A DNA stretch of 64,000 bases from Callorhinus ursinus (taxonomy: Eukaryota; Chordata; Mammalia; Carnivora; Otariidae): positions 4,234,822-4,298,821 of the forward strand of contig NW_020312775.1 in the NCBI RefSeq assembly GCF_003265705.1, in the 5' to 3' direction. Position 1 is the first letter of the stretch. The number at the start of each line of letters is the position of its first letter. Position numbers and translations under genes: made by a program. The notes under the pieces were generated by a model. It did no database searches and had not been told where the DNA came from. It saw nothing but the letters and a program-made list of their open reading frames with translations. This document shows, piece after piece, positions 1-10,585 of this stretch.

Positions 1-734
1 AGGTGTTTATTGATCTTATGAATTCCTTCAAAGAACAAGCTCCTAGTTTTTTGATCTGTTCAACTGTTTTTTTTTTAATTTCTATATCATTGATTTCTGC
101 TCTAATCTTTATTATTTCTCTTCTCCTGCTGGATTTAGGCTTTATATGCTGTTCTTTTTCCAGCTTCTTTAGGTGTAAGGCTAGGTTGTGTATTTGAGAT
201 TTTCTTGTTTCTTGAGAAAGGTAAGTATTGCTATACACTTCCCTCTTAGGACTGCCTTTGCTGCATCCCTTTGCTTTGAACTGTGGTGATTTAATTTTCA
301 TTTGCTTCCATGTATTTTTTTAATTCTTCTTTAATTTCCTTGTTCACCCATTCATTCTTCGGTAGGATGTTCTTTAACCTCCGTGTATTTGTGGTCCTTC
401 CATTTTTTTTCTTGTCGGTGACTTCATGTTTTATGGCATTGTGGTCTGAAAATATACATGATATGACCTCAATTTTTTGTACCAGTTGAGACTTGATTTG
501 TTACCCAGTATGTGATTTTCTGGAGAATGTTCCATATGCACTCAAGGAGAAAGTGTATTCTGTGCTTTAGGATGAGATACTCTGAATATATCTGTGAAGT
601 CCATCTGGTCCAGTGTGTCATTCAAAGCCCTTGTTTCCTTGTTGATCTTCTGCTTAAATGATCTGTCTATTGCCATGATTATAGTCCCCTACTATTATTG
701 TATTGTTATCAATGAATTTCTTTAATTTTCTTAT

Positions 735-1124
735 TTATTGGTTTATATAACTGGCTGCTCCCAAGTTAAGGGCATAAATACTTACAATTTTTAGATCTTC
801 TTGTTGGATAGACCCTTTAAGTATGATACAGTGCCCCTCTTCTTCCCTTATTACAGTCTTTGGTTTAAAATCTAGTTTGTCTGATACAAGGATGGCTACT
901 TCAGCTTTTTTCTGATGTCCATTAGCATGCCAAATGGTTCTCCACCCCCTCATTTTCAATCTGGAGATGTTTTTGGGTCTAAAATGAGTCTCTTGTAAGC
1001 AGCATATTGATGGGTCTTGTGTTTTTTTTTTTTTTTTATCCATTATGATACCCTGTCTTTTGATTGGAACATTTAGTCCATTTACATTCAGAGTAATTAT
1101 TGACAGATATGAATTTAGTTCCAT
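735..1124 (-). pseudogene. L1-A ORF2, N-terminal endonuclease fragment
   Basis: ORF2 encodes the L1 endonuclease and reverse transcriptase. The frame opens with MELNSYLSIITLNVNGLN, which holds the conserved N of the APE-type endonuclease, and continues through 'CCLQETH' with the catalytic glutamate, 'KMRGWRTIWHANGHQKKA' and 'VAILVSDK'. It ends after 129 residues at a stop. A run of lysines near residue 31 comes from an expanded T tract at 1022-1037 and replaces the normal 'HRLSDWIKK' stretch. Homology continues beyond the stop toward base 1 in other frames. The gene is dead. Confidence 0.85.
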
Positions 1125-1204
1125 TGTATTGCCTATAAAGTCATTGTTCCTTTCTGATCTTTGTTACTTTTGGGATCTCTCTCCCTCAAAGGATTCCTTT
1201 TAGT

Positions 1205-2084
1205 ATTTCTTGAAGGGCAGCTTTAGTGTTCACAAATTCTTTTAGAATTTGTTTGACCTGGAAACTCTATCTCTCCTTCTATTCTGAATCACAGCCTTGC
1301 TGGATAAAGTATTCTTGGCTGCATATTTTTCCCATTTAGCATGTTGAATATATCATGCCAGTCCTTTATGGCCTACCAGGTCTCTGTGGACAAGTCTGCT
1401 CCCAGCTTTATGTGTCTACCCTGTAGGTTGAGGACCTCTTGTCCCAAGCTGCTTTCAGGATTTTCTCTTTATGTTTGAAATTTGCAAGCTTCACTATAAT
1501 ATGTCAAGGTGTTGACCTATTTTTATTGACTTTGAGGGGGGTTCTCTGTGCCTCCTTTACTTGAATGCTTGTTTCTTTCCCCAGATTATGGAAGTTCTCA
1601 GCTATAACTTGTTCAAATAAACCTTCTGCCCCTTTCTCCTGCTCCTCACCTTCTGGGACCCCTTTATTCAGATGTTATTTTGTTTTATGGAATTGCTGAT
1701 ATCTCTAAGTCTCCCTTCATGATCTAATAGTTTTCTTTCTCTATTCTTTTCAGCTTCCTTATTTTCCATAATTTTATCTTATATATCACTGATTCTTCTT
1801 CTACTTCATTCACCCTTATTTTTATAGCCTCCACTTGGGACTGCATCTCAGTTGTAGCATTTTTTAATTTTGGCCTGACTAGATTTTAGTTCTTTTATTT
1901 CTACATTAAGGGATTCTCTAGTGCCTTCTCTGCTTTTTTCAAGCCCAGCTAGTATCTTTATATTTGTTATTTTAAAATAAGACGTCTGGTTCAGACATCT
2001 TACTTATATCTGTATTGATTAAGTTCCTGGCAGTGAGTACTACCTCCTATTCTTTCTTTTGGGGGGAATTTCTCCATCTTGTCA
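1205..2084 (-). pseudogene. L1-A ORF1 remnant
   Basis: ORF1 encodes the L1 RNA-binding chaperone (coiled coil, RRM, C-terminal domain). On the minus strand an ATG at 2084-2082, followed by codons matching the 'MTRW' start of L1-C ORF1, marks the start, and the region ends about 80 bases before ORF2, the usual spacing. No long frame survives: frameshifts and stops are scattered throughout. Assignment rests on position between 5' UTR and ORF2 and on nucleotide resemblance to L1-C and L1-G. Confidence 0.65.
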
Positions 2085-3484
2085 TTTTTCTCCAGAAAAG
2101 AAAAAAAAGAAAGAAAGAAAGAAAGAAAGAAAGAGAAAAAAATGACAATAACAACAACAACAACAGAAAAAAACATAAAACAAAAACAAAACAAAACAAA
2201 AAACTAGATCTTGGGTGTGTTTTTGTCTACTTGTTAAAAGAAACTAGATCCCAAAATAAGAAAGGAAAAAAAAACATACATATAGATGTGTGTAAAATAA
2301 AATAAAATAAAATACAATGAAAGGAAACAAAAATAAACAAAATGTATACATAAAAATAAAAATTTAAAAAGAATAAAAAAGAATTGAAAAAATAAGAAAA
2401 TAACTGAAAAAATAATACTGAAAGACTAAAGAATAAAAAAACAAAGAATGCTATATAGTATTTTCCCCAGGAGCTGAAACTTTCCAGCCCTCTTGGTGAA
2501 ATGAGAGCCAGTTGTTCATACTGGTCTTTTGGGGGAGGAGCCTGTTTCGCTGATTCTCAGGTGTACTTGCTGTATTGCAAATGCACCTCCCTTGCACAGA
2601 GGCAGAGTTGTGTAAGCAACTCTGGATTCTATCATGTGGCACTGTTTTGCTCCCTGAAAATTTTCAGCACCAATGGGTGGGATGAATATGGTGGCACCCC
2701 ACTCTCTAACCCTGTTGCTGAAGGCTAATGCCATCCCCCCTTCAGTGATCCTTAACAGAAAAGCTGTCAATCACTGTTGTCTCTCTGGTTTCAGTCAGAG
2801 TTCTGTGTTCACCCAGCCTGTGACAGAGTGTTTTTTATCTCAGACACATGACTAATTTTCAGAACTCCAAATTTTATGGACTCCTGTGGCACTGACCCCT
2901 GCTGTTCCTCCTGGGGGAGGGAGGAAGATCTCTCCACACTTCTGCCTTTTCCTAGACCCCTCCAGGAAAGCGATCACATGACCATGCAGCAATTTGCAGT
3001 TTATGGCAACATAGAGCAGAAAGCCAGCACCTAGACTCACTGTTCTCAGCCAGCTTCCCTGATCCTATGCCTGGAAATTGCCACACTCAGGCACCACCTC
3101 TTCTTCTTGCTACCCCAGAGATCCTGAGACAAGGCTGTCCCACCTGGGATTCTGCCCCATTTTGCCACCTGAACACCTTTAAGCCAGGGACATACCCCAC
3201 TGTAGCAGACTTCTAAAAGTTCAGATTTTGTGCTCCACTGCTCATAATACTTTGTGGTAGCCTCCATAAGCAGGGTCCCTCTACTCTCTCCTTCCTCTCC
3301 TCAAACATCTGCACCTCCTACTTCCAAAAAGTGGTTGCTTTACTACTTGTAGAATTGCAACATTTCATCAGATCGCTGATTGATTTCTCAGGGGTTCAGA
3401 ATGATTTGATAACTACCTAGTTGAATTTGATGGACCAGACAAACTTAGGGTCCCCTACTCCTCTGTTATCTTAATTCCTCCCCC
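2085..3484 (-). promoter_or_regulatory. L1-A 5' UTR (internal promoter region)
   Basis: About 1.4 kb of sequence precedes the ORF1 start and aligns with the 5' UTR of L1-C. In LINE-1s this region carries the internal RNA polymerase II promoter. The part nearest ORF1 (about 2085-2450) is A-rich on the plus strand, hence pyrimidine-rich in L1 sense, and contains a short GAAA run at 2106-2133. The same pyrimidine-rich block is longer and duplicated in L1-C. Promoter activity is inferred from the family only. Confidence 0.6.
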
Positions 3485-5720
3485 TTAGTCTTTTTAATAT
3501 GATACTAAGCCATTCCCTGTTATCCATTGTGCAGTAGAAATTCTACAAATATTTCTATTTTTAAATCAATACAGAGAACTTCATAATTACCCCTGTTAAA
3601 TTTCATCTCATTACTTCAGGGGCATTTTTCTAACCTTGACTTGAAATCTCTGAGTCTTTGATTCATCTTACCTGTTATCCATCTCAGAATTGAGGCACCA
3701 GCACATTCTGCAAGCAAGACTGTGATGTCTTTATTCAGATAATGGCTCAATATATTGAAAAGGACAGAAACAAATGCAGTTTTGTGGCAAAGCACTAGAG
3801 ACTTTTCTTTAGGTCAACAATGATTCACCAACAAAGATTTTGGATTCAATTATTCAGTAAGTTATGAATAAAAACCCATCTTTACAGTACAATCCATATC
3901 CATATTTTAGCATTTAGTCCACACAATAATCACAGATCATTCTGTCTATAGGTTTTGTTGCAATCAAAATACTTTACATGTGATGCATGTCCTTGACAAT
4001 CTTGATTCCAGGGAACCTTCCCTTTATCACTTCTTCATGTGCTTCATGTGCTATCAGGTAAAACTGTTCAAGTCAAGAGTTCGTCATATGCTTTGCTTTC
4101 AGAACACTAAAACTTCAGGCATATTTCTTGACATTGAGGTTTCCATTAAGATTCTTTTACCATTGTTCCAGTTCTGTGATAACCATTAAAAACCATCATC
4201 CATGTCCTTCATGTGATCAGATAGGTCATATGAGATTACCACCATTATTTTGGTATCTCTTCTTACCATGCTTCTGCCTCTAGATAAATGGATTTTTTTT
4301 CCACTGTGTATCTTTGCAACATCTGATGCTCTTTCTCATGTTAAATCTATTTTTGAACAGATTATTATCTTTAATTGTAATTTTTCATTGAGTACCATCC
4401 CAGTAAGTCTCAGAGACACCTATCCGATTGTATTTAACTTATTTATATTAAAATGTCAAGCTAATTTCCAAAGTATCTGATACCATTTTTCAATATAAAA
4501 ATAAATGCAGGGAAATCCTATAATCAGTGTGTCTCATTCATTCCTTTCATATCTACTTAAACTTCAGAACTATTTTTGTTATCTTCCTGCACCTTCATGC
4601 TTTTCTGAGACTATCACAAACTCACCTAAAATGTATACATTTTGAAAGAGACAAATAGTCCATTCTAGCATTTATTCTACCTATCGGCTATGTACCAGAA
4701 GGATGACCATTGATCTTATCAAAAAATTACTGCCCTGCTCATTGTCCCCATTGAATTCCCATAAACTAGGGTTCAGTGAAGGAAATTTTAAAATCTGATC
4801 ATAATGTGCTCATATATTAGTTAATATGTGTAGTAAGCAAAATAAGTAAGTATTAATATGAATTTAAACTAAAGAAAAATGCAAATTTTTATGTGCTTTT
4901 ATCTGGAATATTGATGTCTAAAGATAAAAATTAGCATAAACCTCAGTACTGTGTAGTATTATTGTTCAAACCAGTAGATATTACACTGCAATTAATTGTA
5001 TTAATAATTAAGACAAAGGAAATTCTTTTTAGCTTGAATGAAAGCTTTAAAATAATCATTTCAAACATGGGAGATGAAATGAATAATTTTGCTTAAAAAA
5101 CATTTGTCCTTTGAACTTCAGTCTATTCAACTTCTGAAATGCTTATTAAAACAGAGTTATGTTCAGCACATTTTAAACTTTAAATAATTATACCACCCAG
5201 TGTGCATTTCTGTAAAACATTAATAACTGACACTACTAGTTCATAAAACATTTATATTAGATTATACAGTTGCTCACACAGTTAAAAAATAAAAAAGATA
5301 AAAAAAAAGCAAAACTTTGCTAATAAGGTGACAAACGGAAAGGAGTTGTAGGGAACTTATATAAGGAGGCCAAACCTTCTGAAATGACTTGAAGCCTTAG
5401 AAGTGATGATGGTAGTGTCTTAAACTTGCTAAGGGAAATCAGTATACTCTTTCATTGTCACTCTGTCAGTTTGTCAGGTCCATATCTATTAATGACAAAG
5501 TGAGATCCTTCCTTGAGTTGTGTCAGCTCGAAAATGCTACCTGAACAACTATTACTAAATAAAGCATTGATGGAGCTATAAAAACCAACCTTCCCATCAT
5601 GACATAATCCTTTCAAATTAGATCTTATCATTAGAAGCATATTAAAATGTTGAGTGCTATTGCTGAACACTTCATTAATGTGTACCAATCCTCATTTCAC
5701 ATGGACAAGCATAATGGCCT
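3485..5720. other. No gene seen; possible old L3/CR1-like trace
   Basis: This AT-rich stretch has only short spurious frames. Around 3640-3840 the text on an index of few hours: 'GTGATGTCTTTATTCAGATA' and the following bases faintly resemble the 3' part of L3/CR1 LINEs as I remember them, but the match is weak. I recognise nothing else. A search with a sensitive repeat library would settle it. Confidence 0.3.
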
Positions 5721-5768
5721 CACACACACACACACACACACACACACGTACACACACATATACACATA
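5721..5768. repeat. (CA)n microsatellite
   Basis: CA dinucleotides run from 5721 with interruptions (GT at 5748-5749, TATA near 5759-5762). It is an ordinary mammalian microsatellite in non-repeat sequence. Confidence 0.95.
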
Positions 5769-6379
5769 CCATATTGCAAGGCAACTGGAATAAAATAAAT
5801 ATGGTATATGAAAAAAATGTGGGCCACAGAGGTTAATATCATCACTTGGGGCATGCCATTCCCAGTTGGTTTTAAGGTTTGTGCAAAGTTCAGAAGCGTT
5901 TAGGCAATGGAATTAAGGCAAACTCAATGTTATACATTAGGAAGGGAATGAAGCATAACAGAGATATATTTCCTACTTCATTTCATAACTTAGCTCCATA
6001 CACAAATGTCCAAGCTGGAAATTAAATCACTTAGTAATTTTTATTCAATACATTGTTGAGTGCCAGTTACACAAAAGTGAAGCAGACAGAACCAATACCT
6101 GCTTTCACAGACCTGAAACAGAAACAGGGAAGTTAAAAAAAAAAAAGAAACCTAGAAAGGAAAAGAGACAATTAAATACCTAAATTTAAAGAGTGGAGAA
6201 TGCTATTGTAGATTAGGAGAGGGATTACCTGCAAGTATTCTTTAAGGAAATGACACTGACTAAGATCTGAAACTTAGGAGTTCTGGATGAGAAATGTACC
6301 AGGTAGAAAACAAAAATAAAAACAAACAAACAAACAAAAAAAACAAAAAACAAGGCCCTTACTCCTCACACGAGATGCT

Positions 6380-6640
6380 CCAAGTCGTCTACATTTCTTA
6401 CCTGAATTGTGCAATAATTTTCTATCTGGCTCCCTGCCTCTAGTTTCCCCCCAGCTGAACCTCTAAGTATCATGACAAGTAATTTTTCTTAAAGATCAAA
6501 ATTCTTCAATGGTGCATTACTGCCTAGTCTGGAGAATGATTTACAGACTCCCTAGCAAAGCATTTATGCTTCACAACTTCACCCAAATCCTCTTATTTGT
6601 TTCATTTTCCATCACTTCTGGAAAGCAATGGCTTCTTAAA
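6380..6640. repeat. Possible old L2-like fragment
   Basis: Phrases such as 'AAATTCTTCAATGGTGCATT', followed by sequence about trailing short direct cues, resemble a diverged L2 3' region from memory. The similarity is patchy and I would not rely on it without an alignment. An A-rich tract precedes it (6313-6350). Confidence 0.3.
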
Positions 6641-7135
6641 ATGTCCATAACCTAATCCCCAGATCTTGTGACTATGTTATGTTACATAGCAAAAGAGACT
6701 ATAAATGTCATTAAAGTTACAGAACTTAAAAGGATTACCCTGGATTATCCAGGTGGACCCAATCTAATCACATGAACCCTTGAAAGCAGAGCACTTTCTC
6801 TGGTTGAAGTCAAAAGATGCAGCAGAAGGAAAAGTCAGAATAACTTGAAGCATGAGAACTCCATGTGCTATCACTGGTCTGAAGCTGGAGAGCAACATGA
6901 TGAGGAGAGCTGAGAGAGGCTCCTAGCTAAGAGCCAGAAAGGAAACAGGACTCTCAGCTCTACAGCCACAAGAAACTGCATTCAGCCAACAATGTGAATG
7001 AGCTTGGAAGCAAATGCTTCCTCAGAGCCTTCAGATGCAAACTCAGGCTAGACAACACATTGAACTTGGCCCTGTGAGACTCTGGATTGAGGAAAGTGAG
7101 GTTATTCTAGCTCTCTAGTCCCTGTGTAGTTCAGC
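6641..7135 (+). mobile_element. MaLR/MLT1-like LTR, partial
   Basis: The segment contains the block typical of these LTRs: 'CTATGTTATGTTACATAGCA', 'TGGATTATCCAGGTGG', 'CCAATCTAATCACATGA' and 'AATGAGCTTGGAAGC'. The same order of motifs is seen in the more complete copy at 8075-8702. The 3' terminus with polyadenylation region appears lost. It is a non-coding solo LTR remnant. The family name is from memory of consensus sequences; ERVL-MaLR class is likely. Confidence 0.65.
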
Positions 7136-7257
7136 CATCACAATCCATATGCACAGAGATGAAAATTTACACTAAAAATTGAATGTTAATTGGTTGAATT
7201 AGTGATTCAATTTGGCTTTATTGAAACCCTGCATAATTGGTATTAAAAGTGTCATCC

Positions 7258-7870
7258 TAAGTGTCCATCAACAAAAGAACTGATAAAGAAGATGTGGCAT
7301 ACACACACACACGCGCACGCGCACACGCGCGCGCACGCGCACACACACACACACACTGAACTACTATTCAGCCATAAGAAAAAAGGAAATCCTGCCATGT
7401 GCAACAACATGGATGGACCTTGAGGGTATTATTCTAAGTAGGTTAAGTCAGACAGAGAAAGACAAATACTGTATGATATTACTTGTATGTGGAAACTCTA
7501 AAAAGTGGAAAAAAGGAACTAAAAAACCCAAAGTGGAGTGATGGTTACCAAAGGAGTGGGGAGCCTGAATGGGAGAGATGTCATTTAAAGATGCATACTT
7601 GCAACTAATAGGTAAATAAACCCTAGAAATCTAATACACAGTACAGGGTTCACAGACAACAAAACAGTATTAAAAACATAAAACTTGTTAAGAGACTAGA
7701 TCTTAATTGTTCCTACCACTAGAAGAAATGGTAATTATGTGACACAATAGAAGTGTTAGCTAACATTACAATGGCAATCAAATTGCAATATAAATATATC
7801 AAATCAATATGTTGTACACCTTAAACTTAGACAATTTTATATCAATTAGACCTCAATTTTATAAAAGTCA
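7258..7870 (+). mobile_element. Old L1M 3' end (ORF2 tail plus 3' UTR)
   Basis: It starts with the classic end of ORF2 ('CCTAAGTGTCCATCAACA', then 'GATAAAGAAGATGTGGCAT'), passes the CA/CG microsatellite, and continues with 'AACATGGATGGACCTTGAGG'. The 3' UTR ends with 'GTTGTACACCTTAAACTT' and 'TCAATTAGACCTCAATTTT', the usual terminus of L1MA/L1MB-type elements. It is 5' truncated and heavily diverged. Confidence 0.85.
7297..7356. repeat. 60-bp alternating purine-pyrimidine tract (CA/CG)n
   Basis: Every position alternates purine and pyrimidine for 60 bases. The centre (about 7312-7339) has ten CpG steps, and the flanks are CA repeats. It lies exactly where L1 copies carry 'TGGTATATATA' in ORF2, so it probably grew from that seed. 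Alternating CG/CA tracts are well known to favour left-handed Z-DNA under supercoiling. Confidence 0.95.
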
Positions 7871-8074
7871 AGAGAAAGAGGAAAAAAGTGCCCATGCCTA
7901 AGGGTGTTTAATTGGAACATCCTTTCCTTGTGATTGTTCTTTATTTTTGACAAGATATTTTACAAAATTAAAATTAAATGTTTAATGTAGTCAGCATTCC
8001 CCTTATTTCTCCATCTACTTCCATCTCCTCTACTTTACCTTGTATGAAAATATTCAAGTGACTAGAACCAAAGG
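7871..8074. other. Nothing recognised
   Basis: A short AT-rich spacer between the old L1M 3' end and the MLT1-like LTR, with no frame, repeat or motif I can name. Confidence 0.5.
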
Positions 8075-8702
8075 TGTGGTACATAGAATTCTAAAGATGT
8101 TTTACCAAGGTTTCTGTCCCCCAACAATCAAACACTAACTTAGATACTGTTGCAGAGGATTTTGCTGATATAATTAAAGTTCCAAGTCCCTTGACCTTTT
8201 AAGATCTGTAGATTATCTGTGTGAGCCTGACCCAATTAGATAATAGCTCCTAAAGTGGAGAGTTTTCCTGCTGGTGGCAAAAGAGGAAGTCAAAGGTGGA
8301 AGTCAGAGAGATTCAACACACAAGAAGAAATCAACACACTGTTGCTCGCTTTGAAGATGAAGGAGGACATGAACCAAGGAATGTGGATAGACTCTAGGAG
8401 CTGAGAATAATTCCTGCTGATAGCCATCTGGGAAATGGAGACCGCAGTTCTACAACCTTATGGACGTGAACTCTGCCAACAACCTGAATAAACTTGGAAT
8501 CAGATTCTCCCCCCAGAACCTGCAGATAAGATCCCAGGCTTTGTGACACCCTGATTTTAGCCTTGTGACAATCTAAGAAGAGAATTTAGTTGAGCCCACC
8601 TGGACTTCTGACATATGCAAACTGTGAGATAATAAACAGTTGTCATTTTAAGCTGCTATATTTGTGGTAATTTGTTATAGCAGCACTTAAAAATTAATAT
8701 AA
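8075..8702 (+). mobile_element. MaLR/MLT1-like solo LTR, nearly complete
   Basis: It begins TGTG at 8075 and ends near 'AAAATTAATATA'. Internal markers in order are 'GAATTCTAAAGATG', 'TTTGCTGATATAATTAAAG', 'TTTGAAGATGAAGGAGGAC', 'GCCAACAACCTGAATAAAC' and the terminal block 'GAGATAATAAACAG' with 'TTTGTGGTAATTTGTTATAG', which carries the AATAAA polyadenylation signal. No internal retroviral sequence flanks it. The family assignment (ERVL-MaLR) is from remembered consensus. Confidence 0.75.
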
Positions 8703-8849
8703 AATGTATTGATATAACTACAATCTAATGCAGCTCCTCTGGTATCTGCCTCTAGTGTTTTCTCCCTAAAGAACTTGGGAAAATTATTAGTCAGTATGGT
8801 TTTTGGATGGCCTTGTCCAGTCTTGCTTATTTAGTAGGTGTCTCATATA

Positions 8850-9005
8850 TTCAGTGATATGTTCAAGTTACTCAAGTTCTCTGAGTCTCAAACAACTAAT
8901 CTGTAAAATGCAGATAATAAAAACAGAACCTACTTCAAGGGATTAAATGAGTTAATGTCTATAAAATACTTGGAATGGAGCCTGGCATGTAATAAAAGTT
9001 CAAAA
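8850..9005 (-). mobile_element. MIR SINE
   Basis: The plus strand reads 'CTGTAAAATGCAGATAATAA', 'GATTAAATGAGTTAATG' and 'GGAGCCTGGCATGTAATAAA', which is the reverse complement of the MIR core and 5' part. MIR is an ancient tRNA-derived SINE shared by all mammals. Divergence is high, as expected. Confidence 0.85.
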
Positions 9006-9842
9006 ACCATATTTTGTCATTTTGTCTGCTATCAAATGGCTGTCCTTGCTTCATGCCCTAATGAGGGTCTTACTGCTCATGTTGTACATTTGTTCAAAAG
9101 GCATTTTTATAGATTGGTGCCATTGAAAGATAAATATACAAGTTCTCTTTCTCCAACACAAGTGTTCTGAATTTCTTTCACTGGTTCTGATAAATTATCT
9201 TTGTGGTATCCATGTATGGTTCTTTATGCTGGGCTATGGAAACCAAAAGCCACTTTGGCTTGAAAAATATTATCTCCCTTGGAGAAGTCTCAATTTTTGT
9301 AGCATCACTTCACTATTAGTGTAACAGTGTTAACATCCTCAGGCAACCATGGTTACAGACATTAGTGATTAATCATTTTGGTCTCATAATATTCAAGTTA
9401 CACAAACTTTTCAACCATTTTCGTGAAGCCAGGACTTAACTTTTTAGGTTTTCTTGATTCGGTTTTAAAGAATCATCCATTTTTTTAGAAGAAAAGAATG
9501 AAACATCCACCCTGCTTAGAAAGCAAGTTAATGAATAATGATGCCAACAGGAAATGTGTTTGAAGGGATAAAATCCATTTCCTGATGCAAAGTTCAGGCC
9601 CTGGCCTGACAGGCATAACTAACAGTACAGCTATGGACCATTGGTTTTCATTCTAGTTTGTGAATGGATCATAAAGTGTCCCCCAATGACATCTTCTCTC
9701 AAGAATAATCCTTAGGTCCAAACTCTAGATTCCATAATATGAATCAAAAGAAAACAGAACATACAGATGCTCCAAAGTGCATATTCTCCTTTACACACAC
9801 TACTAGTACTACCTATCTATTAAGCAACTGTTTAGTAATTAT
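9006..9842. other. Nothing recognised
   Basis: AT-rich sequence without a convincing exon, RNA gene or repeat. The short frames lack codon bias or known motifs. Confidence 0.5.
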
Positions 9843-9856
9843 AAAGAATGGAAATT

Positions 9857-10045
9857 GTAGGGATGCCTGGGTGGCTCAGTTAGTTAAGCGTCTGCCTTCA
9901 GCTCAGGTCATGATCCCAGAGTCCTGGGATCTAGTCCTGCATTGGGCTCCTTGCTGAGTGGGAGTCTGCTTCTCCCTCTGCCTGTCACTCCCCCTGCTTG
10001 TGCATGCTCTCTCTCTCTGACAAATAAATAAACAAAACCTTAAAA
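9857..10045 (+). mobile_element. CAN-SINE
   Basis: The tRNA-derived head contains an A-box-like 'TGGCTCAGTTAGTTAAGCG' and a B-box-like stretch near 'GGATCTAGTCCTGC'. A CT-rich tract and an AAATAAATAAA-type tail follow. It is flanked by a perfect 14-bp target-site duplication (9843-9856 and 10046-10059, AAAGAATGGAAATT), which fixes its borders and shows insertion by L1 machinery. Confidence 0.97.
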
Positions 10046-10079
10046 AAAGAATGGAAATTATAACGTTCTTAATATCTAC

Positions 10080-10585
10080 TTTTTTAATCTTTTATTTATT
10101 GAGATATAATTTATATATAGTAAAATACCCAGATTTTAAATAGAAAATTTTAGGAATTTGACAAATGTATGTAGCTATGTACTTATCACCACAATCAAAT
10201 GTCACTCATGTGTGGAAATTAAGAAACAAAACAGATGAACACAGGGGAAGGGAAAAAAAATAAAATAAGATAAAAACAGAGAGGCAAACCATAAGAGACT
10301 CTTAACTCTCGGGAACAAACTGAGGGTAGCTGGAGGGGGGTGGGTGGGTGAGAGGATGGGATAAGTGGGGATGGGCATTAAGGAGGGCACTTGATGTAAT
10401 GAACATTGGGTGTTATATGCAACTGATGAAACACTAAATTCTACCTACCCCTGAAACTAACAATACACAGCATGTTAACTAAGTTAAATTTAAATTAAAA
10501 ATTTTTAAAAAAGAAAAGATAATTTGCATCACTTTATAAAGTTCCTTTAGGTGTTTCTACACTCAATTCCCTTTTTTCCCTTTAA
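10080..10585 (-). mobile_element. Old L1M 3' UTR split by a younger L1 end
   Basis: 10080-10200 reads 'TTATTGAGATATAATTTATA' and 'ATCACCACAATCAAAT', the antisense of an L1M 3' UTR. The same 3' UTR appears to resume at 10520 ('GCATCACTTTATAAAGTTCC') until 10585. The plus-strand L1 fragment at 10201-10515 interrupts it. Orientation follows from the T-rich left end. Confidence 0.65.
10201..10515 (+). mobile_element. 5'-truncated L1 3' UTR fragment
   Basis: It contains the carnivore L1 3' UTR phrases 'CATAAGAGACTCTTAACTCT', 'GGGTGTTATATGCAACTGAT' and 'CTGAAACTAACAATACACAG' and ends A-rich. The same phrases close L1-G and L1-J, in the same order. Only about 315 bases were copied, a typical severe 5' truncation. 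I found no clear target-site duplication. Confidence 0.8.

Larger units (their letters stand above)
1..3484 (-). mobile_element. L1-A: LINE-1, 5'-complete, cut by window edge
   Basis: Read on the minus strand, the element begins near 3484 with a leader containing 'GATAACAGAGGAGTAGGGG', which aligns with the start of the full-length plus-strand L1 at 27540. It then runs through a 5' UTR, an ORF1 remnant and the start of ORF2 before leaving the window at base 1. Gene order and the leader identify it as a LINE-1 with a complete 5' end. Its reading frames are broken, so it is a dead copy. The 3' part, poly-A tail and target-site duplication lie outside the window. Confidence 0.9.
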
